From positions 27,183,822 to 27,247,821 of the forward strand of contig CM022671.1 in the NCBI GenBank assembly GCA_012295275.1: DNA of 64,000 nt, given 5' to 3'. The DNA comes from Chrysomallon squamiferum. Taxonomy: Eukaryota; Mollusca; Gastropoda; Neomphalida; Peltospiridae. Under the pieces are notes generated by a model. The model had not been told where the DNA came from, did not search any database, and saw only the letters and a program-made list of their open reading frames with translations. Positions 45,360 to 58,400 of the stretch are shown piece by piece. Position numbers and translations under genes: made by a program. The first letter of the stretch is position 1. Every line of letters begins with the position of its first letter.

Positions 45360-46080
45360 AAATCCATTCATGGTGGCCGCTAAAAGCAAGCCTTCAAAGA
45401 ATCCCCTACTTAGTATTTGTTATAGAACAATTTGCATTAGTTGAATTTATTAATGGGGTCTGCTAAAAGTAGATTTTAGTTGTGCACAGACTGATTCATA
45501 TTAGGTGAATCCAGTTTAATTCATTCACATGGCTGCTGTAATTAAGTTTTATTCCTGCAGAGATGAATTGGTCAGATCTGTGGATATTGGCTACTGTGAA
45601 TAAGTGTTAGCCATGCATAGGCAAATTAGCCACATCCATTCAAGATGAATACTGAAATTAAATTTGAGCCTTGTTTGTATGGAAACAGCCAAATCCATTC
45701 ATGATGCCTATTAGGAAGTATTTTATATTTAGATAATCAAATCTATTCATGATTGCTTCTATAATTAAGTATTAGCCTTACACAGACTAATTTTTATTAA
45801 TTGATGATATGTTCTTGATGGTTTGTTCAATACGTAGATTTGTTCATATTAGTTGAATTAATTCTAGGGTATCATTATATGTATTAACCATATTCATTAA
45901 TATTCTTACAGTTAATCAAACTCATTCATGCCATCTACTACAAGTGCATATTAGTCATGCAAAGACCAGTACAGTCGAATCTATTCTTGTTGGATATTAG
46001 AAGTATTATTGGCCTTACACAAACTGATTCAGCCGACTCCTTTCAAGATGGCCATTACAAGTAAGTATTAGCCATTCAGC
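45360..46080. repeat. Degenerate minisatellite, about 60-bp unit
   Basis: Anchor (c)cattcatgatgg-like motifs occur at about 45364, 45446, 45521, 45573, 45636, 45695, 45743, 45921, 45981 and 46039. They are joined by tattagccttacacagact and gattcagtcgaatc-like linkers. The spacing is mostly 48-82 bp. It is an old array. Confidence 0.7.
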
Positions 46081-47557
46081 TCACTGATCACTCAAGTAAT
46101 ACCAAATATTTTGTCTGTGAAGATAAACAGCACAATGGACTGAGAAAGAAAAATAAACTAATCTTTCCAGCAGACGGCTTTCAATACGACAAGTCAATAT
46201 TTCACTGTTTATCAATTGTCGTTTCTCTTTTTTATTACTGAAGACCTGCAGACAGAAAAAAGTGAGTTCGTTAGCGAATTCTGTCTGTTTCTTTATGTAG
46301 GTTATTAACTTGTTTGATGGCTCACAGAACTTTGCTTGTAGCAAATTATTGAAAAAAATGAGTTTCTCAATTGATATCCATTGTTGTGTGTGTGTTTGTG
46401 ACATTTCACACACAGGAACAAATATGCCGTATTCTGATAACTCTTTTGTTACAGGCACCGTTGGCCATGATTGCTGGAATAATCTTTTGATGTCAGTTAT
46501 CAAAAACGAAAAGTAAAGCTTCACTGCAATGTTTTCTCCTTGTTGAGGTCATTTTGAAAAAAAAAACCAAAGAATAATCAAATAAAAATTCAATTTCTTG
46601 TTTGTGAAATAATTTTTTTTTTTTTTTAATTGCCAGATCTAGTGGTATTTTTTTAATTTTCAAAATCTTATATTTTGCATCTCAGAGGTAGTCTAAAATT
46701 TATCAAAGCATGACAGTGAAAAATTAAATAATTTTATATATCCACTGTTGTTTGGCATCCATGATATTTTGGCTAATGATAAGGAATGGAAGAAAGTAAA
46801 AACAATGCATCAGATAAAGATACACATAAAAAAGCCAAACCAATCAGAAATCTATTAAAGAAAAAAAAAAAAAATTAAATACTGAAGAAAACAAGTTAAA
46901 ATTAACAAGAGAAATTACTCATATTAATTCTTCTTGACTGAATTTCTTTCATTCTGTCTCTCTTTCATAATTTTATCATAGTCCAGAGCAATCGTTTTTT
47001 TAATCTGGTGAATGGTTCAAACAAAGGTGAATGAATTTAGAAAGAGAAAGTAAAGTTAAAAGGACCAAAAAAACATGAGGAAAGTTAGTCACAAGTGAAT
47101 GAACTCTCATGATGAATACTCGAGGAGGGTGAACGACACAGAAACAGTTTAAGAAGCAAGAGAAAACATTGCTACAAGCTTTACATTTGATAACTGAAAA
47201 GATTAAACAATCAAAGCTGACTGCTGTGTAAAAACAACTGATCTAAATCTGAAAATAATTAATTCTCTCACTTTATTCACATCAACTTTTTTCTTTCTTT
47301 CTCAAAATCAATTCAGTGGCTTTCTCAGTTTCCTGCTGCTGTTACTGCGTCATGGTGATGGTAAAGTACAATTACAACACTTGTTATGTGGTAAGGTATA
47401 AAAAAAAGAAGTAATTAGAACAGTCTTACTGGACCCACATTATAAAGCCTGATTGTAAATAATGGTCAGATGAAAGGTGATATTAATTTACCTGTCAGGT
47501 GAGCAATCAATCACTCAGACACACACACACAGTATTGAACCTGCTAACTAAATCTCA

Positions 47558-47960
47558 GTGCACTGCACTATTCATATGACAGTATTGAACAGATGCAGAA
47601 CAGTTGTAATGAACAGCTACAGAGCAGTACTGAACCAGCTACTGAAGAGTGTGACAGTAATTAACCAGTTATTGAACAATGCAACAATAATGAACCAGGT
47701 ATTGAACAACACAACAGTAATGAACCAGATATTGAACTGTGCGATACAGCAATAATGAACAGTGATATCGAACAGTGCTTCAGTAATGAACCAGATATAG
47801 AACAGTGCAACACTGCAATAATGAACCAGCTATTGAACAGTGCTTCAATAATGAACCAGCTGTTGAACAGTGCTTCAATAATGAACCAGCTGTTGAACAG
47901 TGCTTCAATAATGAACCAGCTATTGAACAGTGCAGTACAGTGATAATGAACCAGATACAG
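47558..47960. repeat. 30-bp minisatellite
   Basis: The unit, close to aataatgaaccagctattga plus acagtgcttc, is repeated. It is nearly perfect at about 47815-47935 and more diverged upstream. Since 30 bp is ten codons, both strands stay open; the frame reads MNQLLNSASI over and over. I see no sign that it is a gene. Confidence 0.85.
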
Positions 47961-48289
47961 TGATAATACAGTTGTATATACATTTCTTCATTTGCTGTAT
48001 CATAACTGCCACACCAAACACATGTTGTAAATATTCAAAAAGAAACAAATAAATGAAGTAATACCGTAAAATGTAGGTTGCTTGTGTCTTTTTTCCCTTT
48101 GACACAGAATACAAACTATGTAGTATACTCTGATCAGTGAGTCAGTGAGTCTGTCAGTCTGTCAATCAATAAATTAAACACACAACTAATCAACCAACCA
48201 GTTAAACAAAATGGGTAAAATAAAAATGTACTACTTTAATTTTTTTCTGTTACGTAGAAAAAACTGATGTTTTCATACTCGATAAATAA

Positions 48290-48354
48290 AGAAAAAAGAA
48301 AGAAAGAAAAAAAAGAAAGAAAGAAAAAAAAGAAAGAAAGAAAGAAAGAAAAAA
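48290..48354. repeat. GAAA-rich microsatellite
   Basis: gaaa/agaa units with A runs. Confidence 0.9.
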
Positions 48355-48598
48355 TAGTAATATATATATATAAAAAATAAATTCACATGTAATTATAAAA
48401 TAATAAACTACCCAAATCAACAACAATCAAACAATTATAATCAGGTAATGCATGTGAAATACAAGTCAGAAAAACAACCACCATTTATTCCTCCGGTCAC
48501 TGCTATAAATAACAATTACTGCTTGGGTCTGCCATTAAAATGATTTATTTGTAAAGTAATATTAGTTGTTGGGTTTTTTTCTTTATTTTTTTTTTTTT

Positions 48599-48601
<3 letters not shown>

Positions 48602-48630
<29 letters not shown>
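48602..48630. repeat. (TC)n microsatellite
   Basis: About 14 CT units. Confidence 0.95.
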
Positions 48631-48633
<3 letters not shown>

Positions 48634-49669
48634 AAATTTAAGACATTTGAATGTAGCTTTGTAAACGTTTTGTAGAAAAAAGAAATGTGGTGTGAGATCT
48701 CTGTGAAAGTGTCACAAGATGGAGAAAAGAAACAGCTGAAGTAGTCGGCATAATGGCGGCCTCTTGAAAACTTCACACATCACAGTGAATCAAAAAATCA
48801 TTTATAACAGACGCATTTCCTCTCTGTTAGGAAATTTGCAAAAAAAGATTATTTTATTATTTCTTTTTTTCCTTTCTCTCAGTTAATTTGAAAGGTTTGT
48901 AAAGCCGTAGTGTTTAAGGATAATTTGTGAGGATAATTTCAAGATGAAAGCAGAAATTCATAGACACATCTGGAAAATGATCTGTAATATGCTGTATCCA
49001 AAATTTTACACCTGGTACAGATAGTTTAACTGATAATAAATAATTAATGTTCAGTTATCTTAATTAATGTATCACCTGGTATTAATTTATGATAGGAAAA
49101 ATTAAATATTACTTCTATTGTTGTTATATTATTTTATATTCTATTAATAAAGGAATCAGTGAACACATGTAATTTAATTCAGGATTAATATTATAATTTA
49201 TAATTAATTTTATTTTAATTAATTTTAAATAACAATACAATGCAAAGTTCAGACTGCACAAAACACACTCTGCAAAATCTGATGTATTATTTCTGATGTA
49301 AATAGCAGCTCTGATGAATGTTTAGAAATAGGATGTGGCTTTCTATGAGTTCTTTGTAATTGTGAGTGATAAAAGAAAAAGTCAATCTTGTCTCATGAGC
49401 AAAAAAATCATTCAGTCATTTATCAGTTCAAAAACAGACTTGCATATTCTTATTGAATCATTAATTAAATAACCCATTTTCCAATATATATATATATAAA
49501 CTATATCAGCCTATCAGTCACACACAAAGCCAAAGTCATACTCTAATCATACACACACTTTAATACACACTCACACACTGTGTACCAATTCACTCAGACA
49601 CACCTACTCAATCATACACATAAACCCCTAAAACACTTTCCCCATCACTCATACATCTTTAAATCCCAG

Positions 49670-49760
49670 CAGCAATGGCATGACGTACACATCGACCAAT
49701 CCGAAGAATCGTATCATAAAGATATCGACCAATCAGCAGAATCGTATCATAAAGACATGG
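49670..49760. promoter_or_regulatory. CRE-like site with 33-bp tandem repeat carrying CCAAT boxes
   Basis: tgacgtac at 49681-49688 is followed by two 33-bp units (49691-49723 and 49724-49756), each starting atcgaccaatc and ending atcataaaga. CCAAT lies at 49696-49700 and 49729-49733. It could be a cryptic or alternative promoter. It could also be part of a small open frame (49580-49810) in which the unit reads as an 11-residue repeat. Neither is proven. Confidence 0.25.
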
Positions 49761-52651
49761 ACCATGAAGAAGAACTACGGCAGCAATGTGTGCAATGTGG
49801 AACTTTGTGATAAATATTGATAAACAGCACCTGGACTCAGTCCCAGGGCTAGAGCCAACCACTAGAACAATATTTGATCATTCCCTTGTCTTCAGTAAAC
49901 GAAACCAGCCATACAAATGTCCAGCGCAAATTTCAAATTATTTTTATCTCACATTTTCATCTTACTTGGCGATATAGTTATGTTTAGTTTTATAGAAATT
50001 GGTATTCAAGAAACCTTGATTAAAAAAGTGATATTTTATTTAAGAATTAATAATCTTTCAAATGCTGTTAAATAGTAACTAACTTTTTTTTTTCATCAGC
50101 TTAACCATAGACATTGAATGTGTCAGAATTTTAAAAAATAATAAAATATAATATTATATTTTTTAGTTTTTATAATAAAATTAATTACAATAAGAATAAA
50201 TGAAAATAATAATAATGTTAAATTAATAGGTATTATTAAAATTCTTCTTTAATAATAAAATTATTATTATAAAACTTACACACACACACAACACTCCAAG
50301 GATTATTGTAAAGCTTTCTTTTCTTTTTTTTTTTTTTTGAACAGTAATAAAAATGACCAACACTTACCTTCTTACTTTTATCTTTGGGACGAAAGCGATA
50401 AGACCATTTCATCATTCTACCCAGTTGGTATTGGAGTCACTGTCAGCATACCTGGTATCCAAACAGCTAAGTGTGATTGTCATAGTGCTAACAGTATTCC
50501 TTGCTTAATTTTCACATCACCAACTACACACACACGGGCTGTCTAGTTAATTCTGTAGCCCAGTTTGAAACTCAGGGAATCACAAATTTCACACGCTTAT
50601 TCAAAATTCAGAGAAAAAATTATAATAATTTGTTTTATATATATATATATATATTTTTAAAATACTTCCTTAGTAAAAAATATTAATATTCATCTTGTGT
50701 TAATAATTCATTTTTAACCAAACTTCCATCTTTTTTTTTGTTTTTACATCAGTTTCTCAAAAACAAGCCGATATCTTTCAGTCATGTACATATCTCTGAA
50801 TTTCAGTTCATCGTGTTTAATATGTCTACCTGTCTTATAAATAAATTTCACATATGTTAGTTCCCTTCAAGATGATATAAAGTGTAATTGCTCACTTATG
50901 CCTCTACTGTAATCCACTGGTAATCCTATTTACATTTTATGCTAAAATTGTTGACATTGAGCTTACATAACGAGCTTTAGTATTGGTTATATCATCCATC
51001 AACCTTATGCTGTTTTCCATACCTCTGTCTGAATAGTTTTTCTTTTCTAACAGGTGTGAATCTCTGATGTACTGCTAACAATGGCTGGACCCTGTCACAC
51101 CAGTTCACTTTGTGTGAATTTGAAAATATGCCAGAAGTAATGGTAATTCACACATACATCTTTGGTAGCCTGTCTTTTGAAGAATGTTCACAGTGAGATA
51201 TCAGATTTGTTACAACACAGTGACCAAAACACATCAGTGTTGTACAGTCATTACATTACAAGTACAGCTAAAAAAACACAACAACAATATATCAAGTTCC
51301 AAACACACTGATGACATCAAGCAGTCTAGTTCCACACTTTTCACCTCCAAAGTCATTAAATGTTATATGAACTAATAAAAAGAGATCTCGTTTGTATCTG
51401 AATTTTAAGTGTCAGGAAAGCATTAAATAACTGAGATATTGGTTATGCATTAAAAAAAAAAAAAAAAAATTAGAGAAGCAAATCCAAAAGTAAAAAAATC
51501 CTATATTCCTTTTCCAAGACTTCACTCCAAAGAAAACATTAGAAAGTCACTCCACACACTTGTTATGTCCTTTCAGTAACAGAATTCCTCTTTAACTCAT
51601 AAATAATAAAAAATAATAATAATAATTCTGGTTAAATGAACAATCACTGGGTTTTTTTTTGGTTTTATAAAAAATCCCACACACTATGACCAATGTAACT
51701 TATTCCATCAATTAAAAACAAAACCGGTCACTACATCGCGCACATCTGACCTGAGTCACCTCACTTCTGCTGTCCACCAACAACTGACATCGCTGAAACC
51801 CGCAGATTTCACTGAAGTGGCAACGTACAGGTGCAACAAATAGCCTTAGTCAAACACAGCACCACACACCTTCGTCCCCTGAACCACCAAGTGCGAAAAC
51901 AAACACACACCTGCCTGTAAGGCAGACCGGGCCTGGACCATTCTGCTCGACAGGGGTGTCAGGTTAGGAGGCACTGATTTAGTGATATATAAGTATAAAT
52001 ATACGCATAAAGTGATCGATAATTGGCAGAAAACTGTATGAAAACTAATCTTTAAAAGAAAAGTATGGGACATGTGTAAGGAGTGGCAAAGGTAAACATG
52101 AAGGTTTTTGCTGGATGAATGAAAGTTTATTGATTGAGAAGTTTGATGTGTAATTAGTGTGTGTGTGTTTGTGTATGATAAGGGAAAGGTGAATGGTGAT
52201 TCTGTATTGTAAATAATGTTTTTTCTTTGTACACTGGACGTTTGTGATTGTTTTTTTTCTTTACAACACTAAATGTTAGTTTTTACTAGTATTTGTAATA
52301 TAATTGTGTGATTCTGTTATGATTGAAAAAGAAAATTCCCTTTTGTACCTCATCAATATATATATATATATTTTATTATTATTATTACTGTTGTTGTTGT
52401 TAATATTATTATTATCATTTTGATTAAAAACTTAATTAGTTTTTATCTATTTATTTATTTGGTTTGTATAAAATGAATATATTGTTTCCACAAATTAGAA
52501 ATTACTTTAAAAAGAGACAGATAAAATAGCAAAGAACAAAATTCAGCAATATCTACACAGAACATTTTTTTTTTAAAATTTTGTTTTACTACATGTTTTT
52601 TTTTGCTTTCTCTCTCAGTAACAAATAAAATAAACATACACACCACTTTCA

Positions 52652-53060
52652 AATAAAAGAATAACCTCTGCAGATTATCTCACTCTCTGAACGAACTATT
52701 GTACATGACATTTCATTTGGGATAAATAAAAGAATAACCTTTGTGGATTTCTCTCAGTATGACACTGATAACAATAATGGGCTCTGGTTAGAATGATATA
52801 TACATTTTTTTTAAATGTCTTCCATTAAAAGCAAGTTTCTTTCTTTTTTCTTTTCTTTTTTGTGTTTTTAGGGTGGGGTTTTTTGTGTGTGTGTTTTGTT
52901 TTTAATGTTTTTAAATGCCTTTATAAAAACTACTGAGATGAGAAAATTTACCAAAATACTGATTAACAGTAAAAGGGAACCTGTTGGAATAGGAAAAAAA
53001 AAAAATTAAAAAAAATGCATTTCATTAACAGCAAGTTTTTGTTTTTCTTCTTTCATTTTA
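52652..53060. repeat. Cluster of short direct repeats
   Basis: aaataaaagaataacct recurs at about 52653 and 52726. A separate pair, ccattaaaagcaagtttctt (about 52824) and cattaacagcaagtttttg (about 53022), lies in T-rich DNA. Confidence 0.55.
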
Positions 53061-53989
53061 ATTTCTTTTTAAATGTTTTTTTCTTTTTAATAAGCAATTT
53101 CCCATCAAGATGAACACACATACCATAAACAGTAATAGGATCCTATAGAAGTGGACAGTAAATCAAACAGTTAAACAATGCTTAATGACAGTACAAAGAA
53201 AACTATTGATTGCAGGACAATACAAAAAGTAGAATAGTTTTTAAAATGTAGGTAAGTCCTTATTTACTGCTTATGCTATGATCACTGACTGAAAAATTTC
53301 CAGTAAAGACCAACATTCTTTTTATTTAATCCAACAGAACAACAGAAGAAATATTATATATCACATCTCCAGCAATATCTGCACTGTCTTAACAGATATA
53401 ATTTAGTAGTATGATTGTTTTCATTACATATGCTTTGAAGAAAGAATTTTTGTTTTATTACATAAAATATGTCTATATATAATTATTAATCTTATCATCA
53501 TCATCATCATCATCATCATTATCATCACTATTATTATTATTATGCAGATTTTAATGAATAAACTTCTAGATTTATAATCATTGTTGGTTGTTTTTTTTTC
53601 ATTTATTTATTTAAAATTTTCTTTATTGTATATGTTTTGAATAGTGGTCTCCTATTTCAATAAAATTGTTTATATTTATACGTTTTGAAAAAACAAACAA
53701 AACCCCAAAACAGCTACATCTACGATAGATGTTTGTTTTGATTTTTTTTTTTTTTTTTTTTAATTATTTATTCTTTGAAGAACAAACTATCTATAACCAA
53801 TGTGTTTTGATTTTACTACATATATTTTGAAGAACAGTTTTGCGTATCTATATCGCCATGTTTTTAAAAAAACAACATTTTTACGTTACGTTTTTGAACA
53901 ATAGACTCATATGTCCATATCATTGTGTTTTTGTTTGACTGTGTATGTTTTTGCTATTGTTCATTTCTTGTAGGTCATAAAAAAAATTT

Positions 53990-54230
53990 GCTAGTCATTG
54001 CTCTGGAGTTGAATTTCTTAGCCATAAATGATCATGGGTCAGTCTTATCATCACTAGGAAGTCAGCCGTGCAGAAAGATATGCTGACAAATTGCTTCTTA
54101 TAATGAGGGGGATTGATGTGGGGGGTTCAGGTGGGGGTTATAAATTACCTGATTGATCCTATCAATGTGAATGTCTGGTACTGTTAGATGACAGCAGTTA
54201 TATCATTAATAAGCTATTATTGCCCAACTG
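53990..54230. promoter_or_regulatory. GC-richer island with Pbx/Meis-type sites
   Basis: It contains TGATTGAT at 54150-54157 (Pbx-Hox type) and TGACAG at 54189-54194 (Meis type), with G-rich ggggggttcaggtggggg between other motifs. There is no coding frame. It is a candidate enhancer only. Confidence 0.3.
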
Positions 54231-54381
54231 TTGTGTGCGAGTGTGTGTGTGTGTGTGTGCGTGCATGTGTGACTACAAAGAGACATACATATACTTTGTA
54301 CTTCTGTGATCAGTCTGATTACCCAGTAATCTCTTTTGTATCAGAAGCAATGCAATAAATGTATCAGCATACTCTATACCA

Positions 54382-54382
<1 letters not shown>

Positions 54383-54453
<71 letters not shown>

Positions 54454-54476
54454 GACACACATACACACACATACAC
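54383..54476. repeat. (TC)n(AC)n compound microsatellite
   Basis: About 27 TC units followed by AC-rich sequence. Confidence 0.95.
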
Positions 54477-54570
54477 TTCTACTTTTGTGATCATTTAATT
54501 TGATTACTCAATTGTATCTTTAGTGTAACAAGCAAATTAATAAATAAATGTGTCTGTATGCACCCTCTCA

Positions 54571-54572
54571 CA

Positions 54573-54669
<97 letters not shown>

Positions 54670-54679
54670 ACACACACAG
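54571..54679. repeat. (TC)n(AC)n compound microsatellite, second copy
   Basis: About 12 TC units and then over 30 AC units. It lies about 190 bp from a tract of the same compound structure. The sequences between the two (acttttgtgatca...) suggest a duplicated block containing both. Confidence 0.95.
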
Positions 54680-55522
54680 GTAATCCAAACTGAAGTTCTC
54701 CCACTAATTTAATTGTATTTGTTTTATCTACACACCAGTCATTTCACACCCCCAGCCCATCCCACTTCATATCAATAATACACAAATTATTAAATCAATT
54801 TAATCATACATACTTTATGGTAAAATAATTGTGGAATCAATCTAATTTAGGCTGCTTTTAGCAGAATGCATTAATATTAATATTAAATAAATCCTGCATG
54901 AATAAAAAAAGAAAAGAAGAAGAAGAGATGATAATAACAAATATGTAAAACCACAAGTGAGGCAATCAAGTACACAAACAAGAACTCTTGTTCTTACACA
55001 CTACATTTATTTGTAACCTATTTTTAATATCCATTACATGCATATAGATATAATTATTTTAGTCTAAAATTAATTATTTAAATATTTAAGTAATAATCAT
55101 GTAACAGAGGGGATCAAATGGGTAATTCTAGATTACAAAACAGAATTCTACAAACTGTAATAAGCATTCTGTATAAATCCAATCATGAAGTATTGTTGTT
55201 TATGTTGCTCTATTCTGTCACGGGTCAATTTTTAATCTGCTTCCATCAGCAAACTATTGTCTTTCACAGTCACAGCTCCATGACTTATCCTGAACATAAT
55301 CCTCTCTTTAATATTTATATATATATATACACATACATATATTTCAATACAATTAACTCTGAATAATTAATTAAACTATTTTCTCTTTAAAAAAATAAAA
55401 TAATTTGTTTTGTTTTTGTCTGTAGTTATTAAGGCTTGAGCCAAGGTACATTCAGGTAGGTGATGCTAGAGGGTTTATTGAAAGAGCAGGCAGCTCAGTG
55501 TATATTACACAGTAATGTACTG

Positions 55523-55545
55523 ACTCTGGTCTGAAGCCAGAGTCT
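55523..55545. other. Short hairpin
   Basis: gactctgg and ccagagtc form a perfect 8-bp stem around a 7-base loop, inside a less AT-rich stretch (55430-55640). No RNA family is recognised. Confidence 0.5.
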
Positions 55546-56404
55546 CTGTGCTGTCAAGTTAAAACCCAGTGATGTGATCAAAGTCTAAAACCAGCCAGGA
55601 AAATAGTGACAATTTCACAGGCTTGTGTCCAGTAAATGTTTAAAGCATGTTACTGTATTTGTTTGTTTGTTTCTAATTTCTGGCAGAAGTTTCAACAGTT
55701 TTAAAATATAATTTGGTGTATTTAATTTAAAAAAAATATATATCTCAGAGATTAGCTATGTAGTTCGAAATTATGAATTTTTATGTTGTTTTTTTTGCTA
55801 TTACATTCCATGCATTTCTTATGCAGTGTGACATGTATTTGCGCATGAAACCAACTGTCTTGCAAAGCATATGTTTATTTTTTGAAAAATAAAATGATGA
55901 TGATCATCATCATCATCATAATCATCACCACTATCATATACGAGATAATTCATCTGACAGATCATATAATGCCAGGTTTGATGTGGGCTAAAGAAATTTC
56001 AAGGAATCTGGTATGAACTACCCATCAGTCTAAACACACAAGTAATAATAGAAGATACTTCATAAAGACCTGAGGCAAACACTAGTGGCATTGCCTAAGG
56101 GCTTATTACCAACAACAGTTAAGTCATCTTATTGAAAACTTTCTATTCAAGACAAAATGTTTAAGGAAAATGCCTGCTATGCCAATGAATCTTGATGATG
56201 TCTGCAAACATCTGTCTTTACAAGTAATTTGTCCCCTCAGGCAATCAGCCCGTGCAACAAAAGACCTTTGAACCAAAAATATTGAAATAAAAAATCTACT
56301 TATACTTAAAGGACTCATTTAGTCTGTGTTTTTACAAGCTGATACAGATGTCTGGAATCAATACACATAAGAAAGCCATTTCTAATTGAGTCTTTGTTGA
56401 CATT

Positions 56405-56530
56405 GACATTGTTGGTGGTGCAGTGGTCAAGTATTTGCTTTTTTTTTTTTTTTTTACTCTGGTATGTTGTGGGTTTGACTCCTGGTACAGGCTCATGAGT
56501 TCAGACCATAAGACTACTACAGCAGTCACA
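56405..56530 (+). mobile_element. tRNA-derived SINE fragment, probably inactive
   Basis: The A-box tggtgcagtgg is at 56416-56426 and the B-box ggtttgactcc at 56472-56482. The B-box differs from the GGTTCGANTCC consensus at one position. A run of 17 T (56439-56455) separates the boxes and would terminate RNA polymerase III, so this copy is probably dead. The element body downstream of the B-box is not delimited. Confidence 0.7.
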
Positions 56531-57382
56531 GCTATAGTATGTTCGAAATTTTATGTTACCAGCCTTTGATAATAATAAAGTATTAAATATGACTATACTT
56601 CATTATTAGTATGAAAGAGTGCTCCCCTATGACTTTTAAAAAAATAACACACATATACAAATTCTTTTCAGTTTAGTAATAAGGAGTTCTTTTACAACTA
56701 ACTTCTATAGTCAGAAAAAAACTATATGCAAACTGTGTTTGGGGTACTGGCTAGAACAGGATATTTCTTGAAAGCAAAATGTACTAAAGTGAACTAATTC
56801 TCTGCCTTAACCTACATCTATTTCCTTGTCAGAAAGTTTAAATAATTATTCATTTCTCAGTATTTAAAATTTTAAATTAATTTTTTTTCAGCATTTATTT
56901 ATTTTTAAAAATATTTCACATATCTCATCTTTTTTTTTTTTTTCGTTAAATCAGCTGCAGTAAATTGATTTTTTATTATACTTTCACAAAACTCTTCACT
57001 ACAGATGTTTTTAATTTTTCCAGATCACCTGTTAATGCAATTTGACCCTGTTGATGAATGACTGAACATGACAGATTAGGAAGTGAAGGAAGTGACACAG
57101 AAAGAGACTGTGCAGCATGACATCTAAACAAATAAACAAACAGATGTTTAACAAACACTCAGCAGACAGTTATATTGACCATTAAGGTGACACACAGAGG
57201 GTATATTGATATGAATAAGTTAATAAATATAAAAAAAATGTTTTGAAATGTGGATATTTATTTGCAATAATATATAGAAACATAATAAATAAAAATAAAT
57301 ACCAGTTATATTTAGATAACTTTTCAAAAGTTGTTGATATATAAATATCATACAGTTAAATAAATAAATTAGAATTAGTGAA

Positions 57383-57444
57383 TATAAAATAAAATAAAAT
57401 AAAATAAAATAAAATAAAATAAAATAAAATAAAATAAAATAAAT
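57383..57444. repeat. (AAAAT)n microsatellite
   Basis: About 12 AAAAT/AAATA units. Confidence 0.95.
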
Positions 57445-57879
57445 AATTTTAAAATGTTAAAATAAAATTGAAAACATATTTCACAACATATGGCATTATT
57501 TTTCTTCATTAAACTAAAGCATGGAATAAAAAAAAATTAAAAAAAAAAAAAAAAAAAAAATGAATGAAGAAAAAAAAAAACTAAAATAAAATATAACAAT
57601 CACCATTATTAATTTTGCTCTAAACCTGGACCAAGGCCGCCATTGTTGTCTCTAAGAGCAGAAACATGCTCACTTGACGAAACACATAATTTATGCATTG
57701 CAGCCTTTCTGATTATCAATATCAATTAAGCCTAGGGAGGTAGATGTGAATTACTTTCAGAATGGCTAATACACTAAAATGTCGTGCCCACCAGCCATAC
57801 ATCACATCAAACAATGCACCCCCATTCTACAGAATGATTTAAACAGAAGAAAAAAAACCTTCACCAGATGTTGACTGAA

Positions 57880-58400
57880 TGGGAAAACAGTTCTCCAATA
57901 GTGCATGTGTTTGTCTTGTACTTTTAAAGAAGTACACAGGCCAAATTGTTAACACCACTTTGCATAGTGCCTGGTATTAGATAATACTTAATTGTGTACG
58001 AGTGTAATGAATAATTAATTAACAGAATGGTGGAAAACAAATATTGAAGAATGTATTTTAAAAATAGCATCAAGAAAATGTTGATGTGTTTTCTTTGTAA
58101 GCACTCAGACCAGATTGTCAAACACTGTTATGTGTATTAGTGATGTTACACTGAATATATTAATCAGAATTTTGATATGTTTACCTTCTAAATTTTGTAG
58201 ATGATTTTAAAGAATGCTGCATAAAGTTATTACATTCTGTTTAGTTAAAATAAAAATAAAAAATAAAAAAATGATGGGAAAATGTTCTTCAGTAATCAGT
58301 TTACTTGGGCCAAATGCTGATTCTGTTATGCTTATTCAGATGTGTAAAACTCCATGTTTCTGTTCAGTGTGAACAAGTATACTGGTGTATTTAATTAACA
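57880..58400. repeat. Three diverged copies of a local repeat
   Basis: ggccaaattgttaacacc (about 57939), gaccagattgtcaaacact (about 58108) and ggccaaatgctgattctg (about 58308) sit in similar contexts, each preceded by a gggaaaa/ggaaaa-ttgttc type block. The similarity is weak. Confidence 0.4.

Noticed and set aside
46081-46524. 147-residue open frame on the - strand
   Set aside because: No recognisable domain, AT-rich composition, no fitting splice sites noted, and an overlapping open frame on the other strand. It is probably chance, though a degraded element is possible.
49800-49880. tRNA-like sequence on the - strand (GGACTGAGTCC as a B-box)
   Set aside because: The match to the B-box is partial and no A-box at the right distance was convincing.
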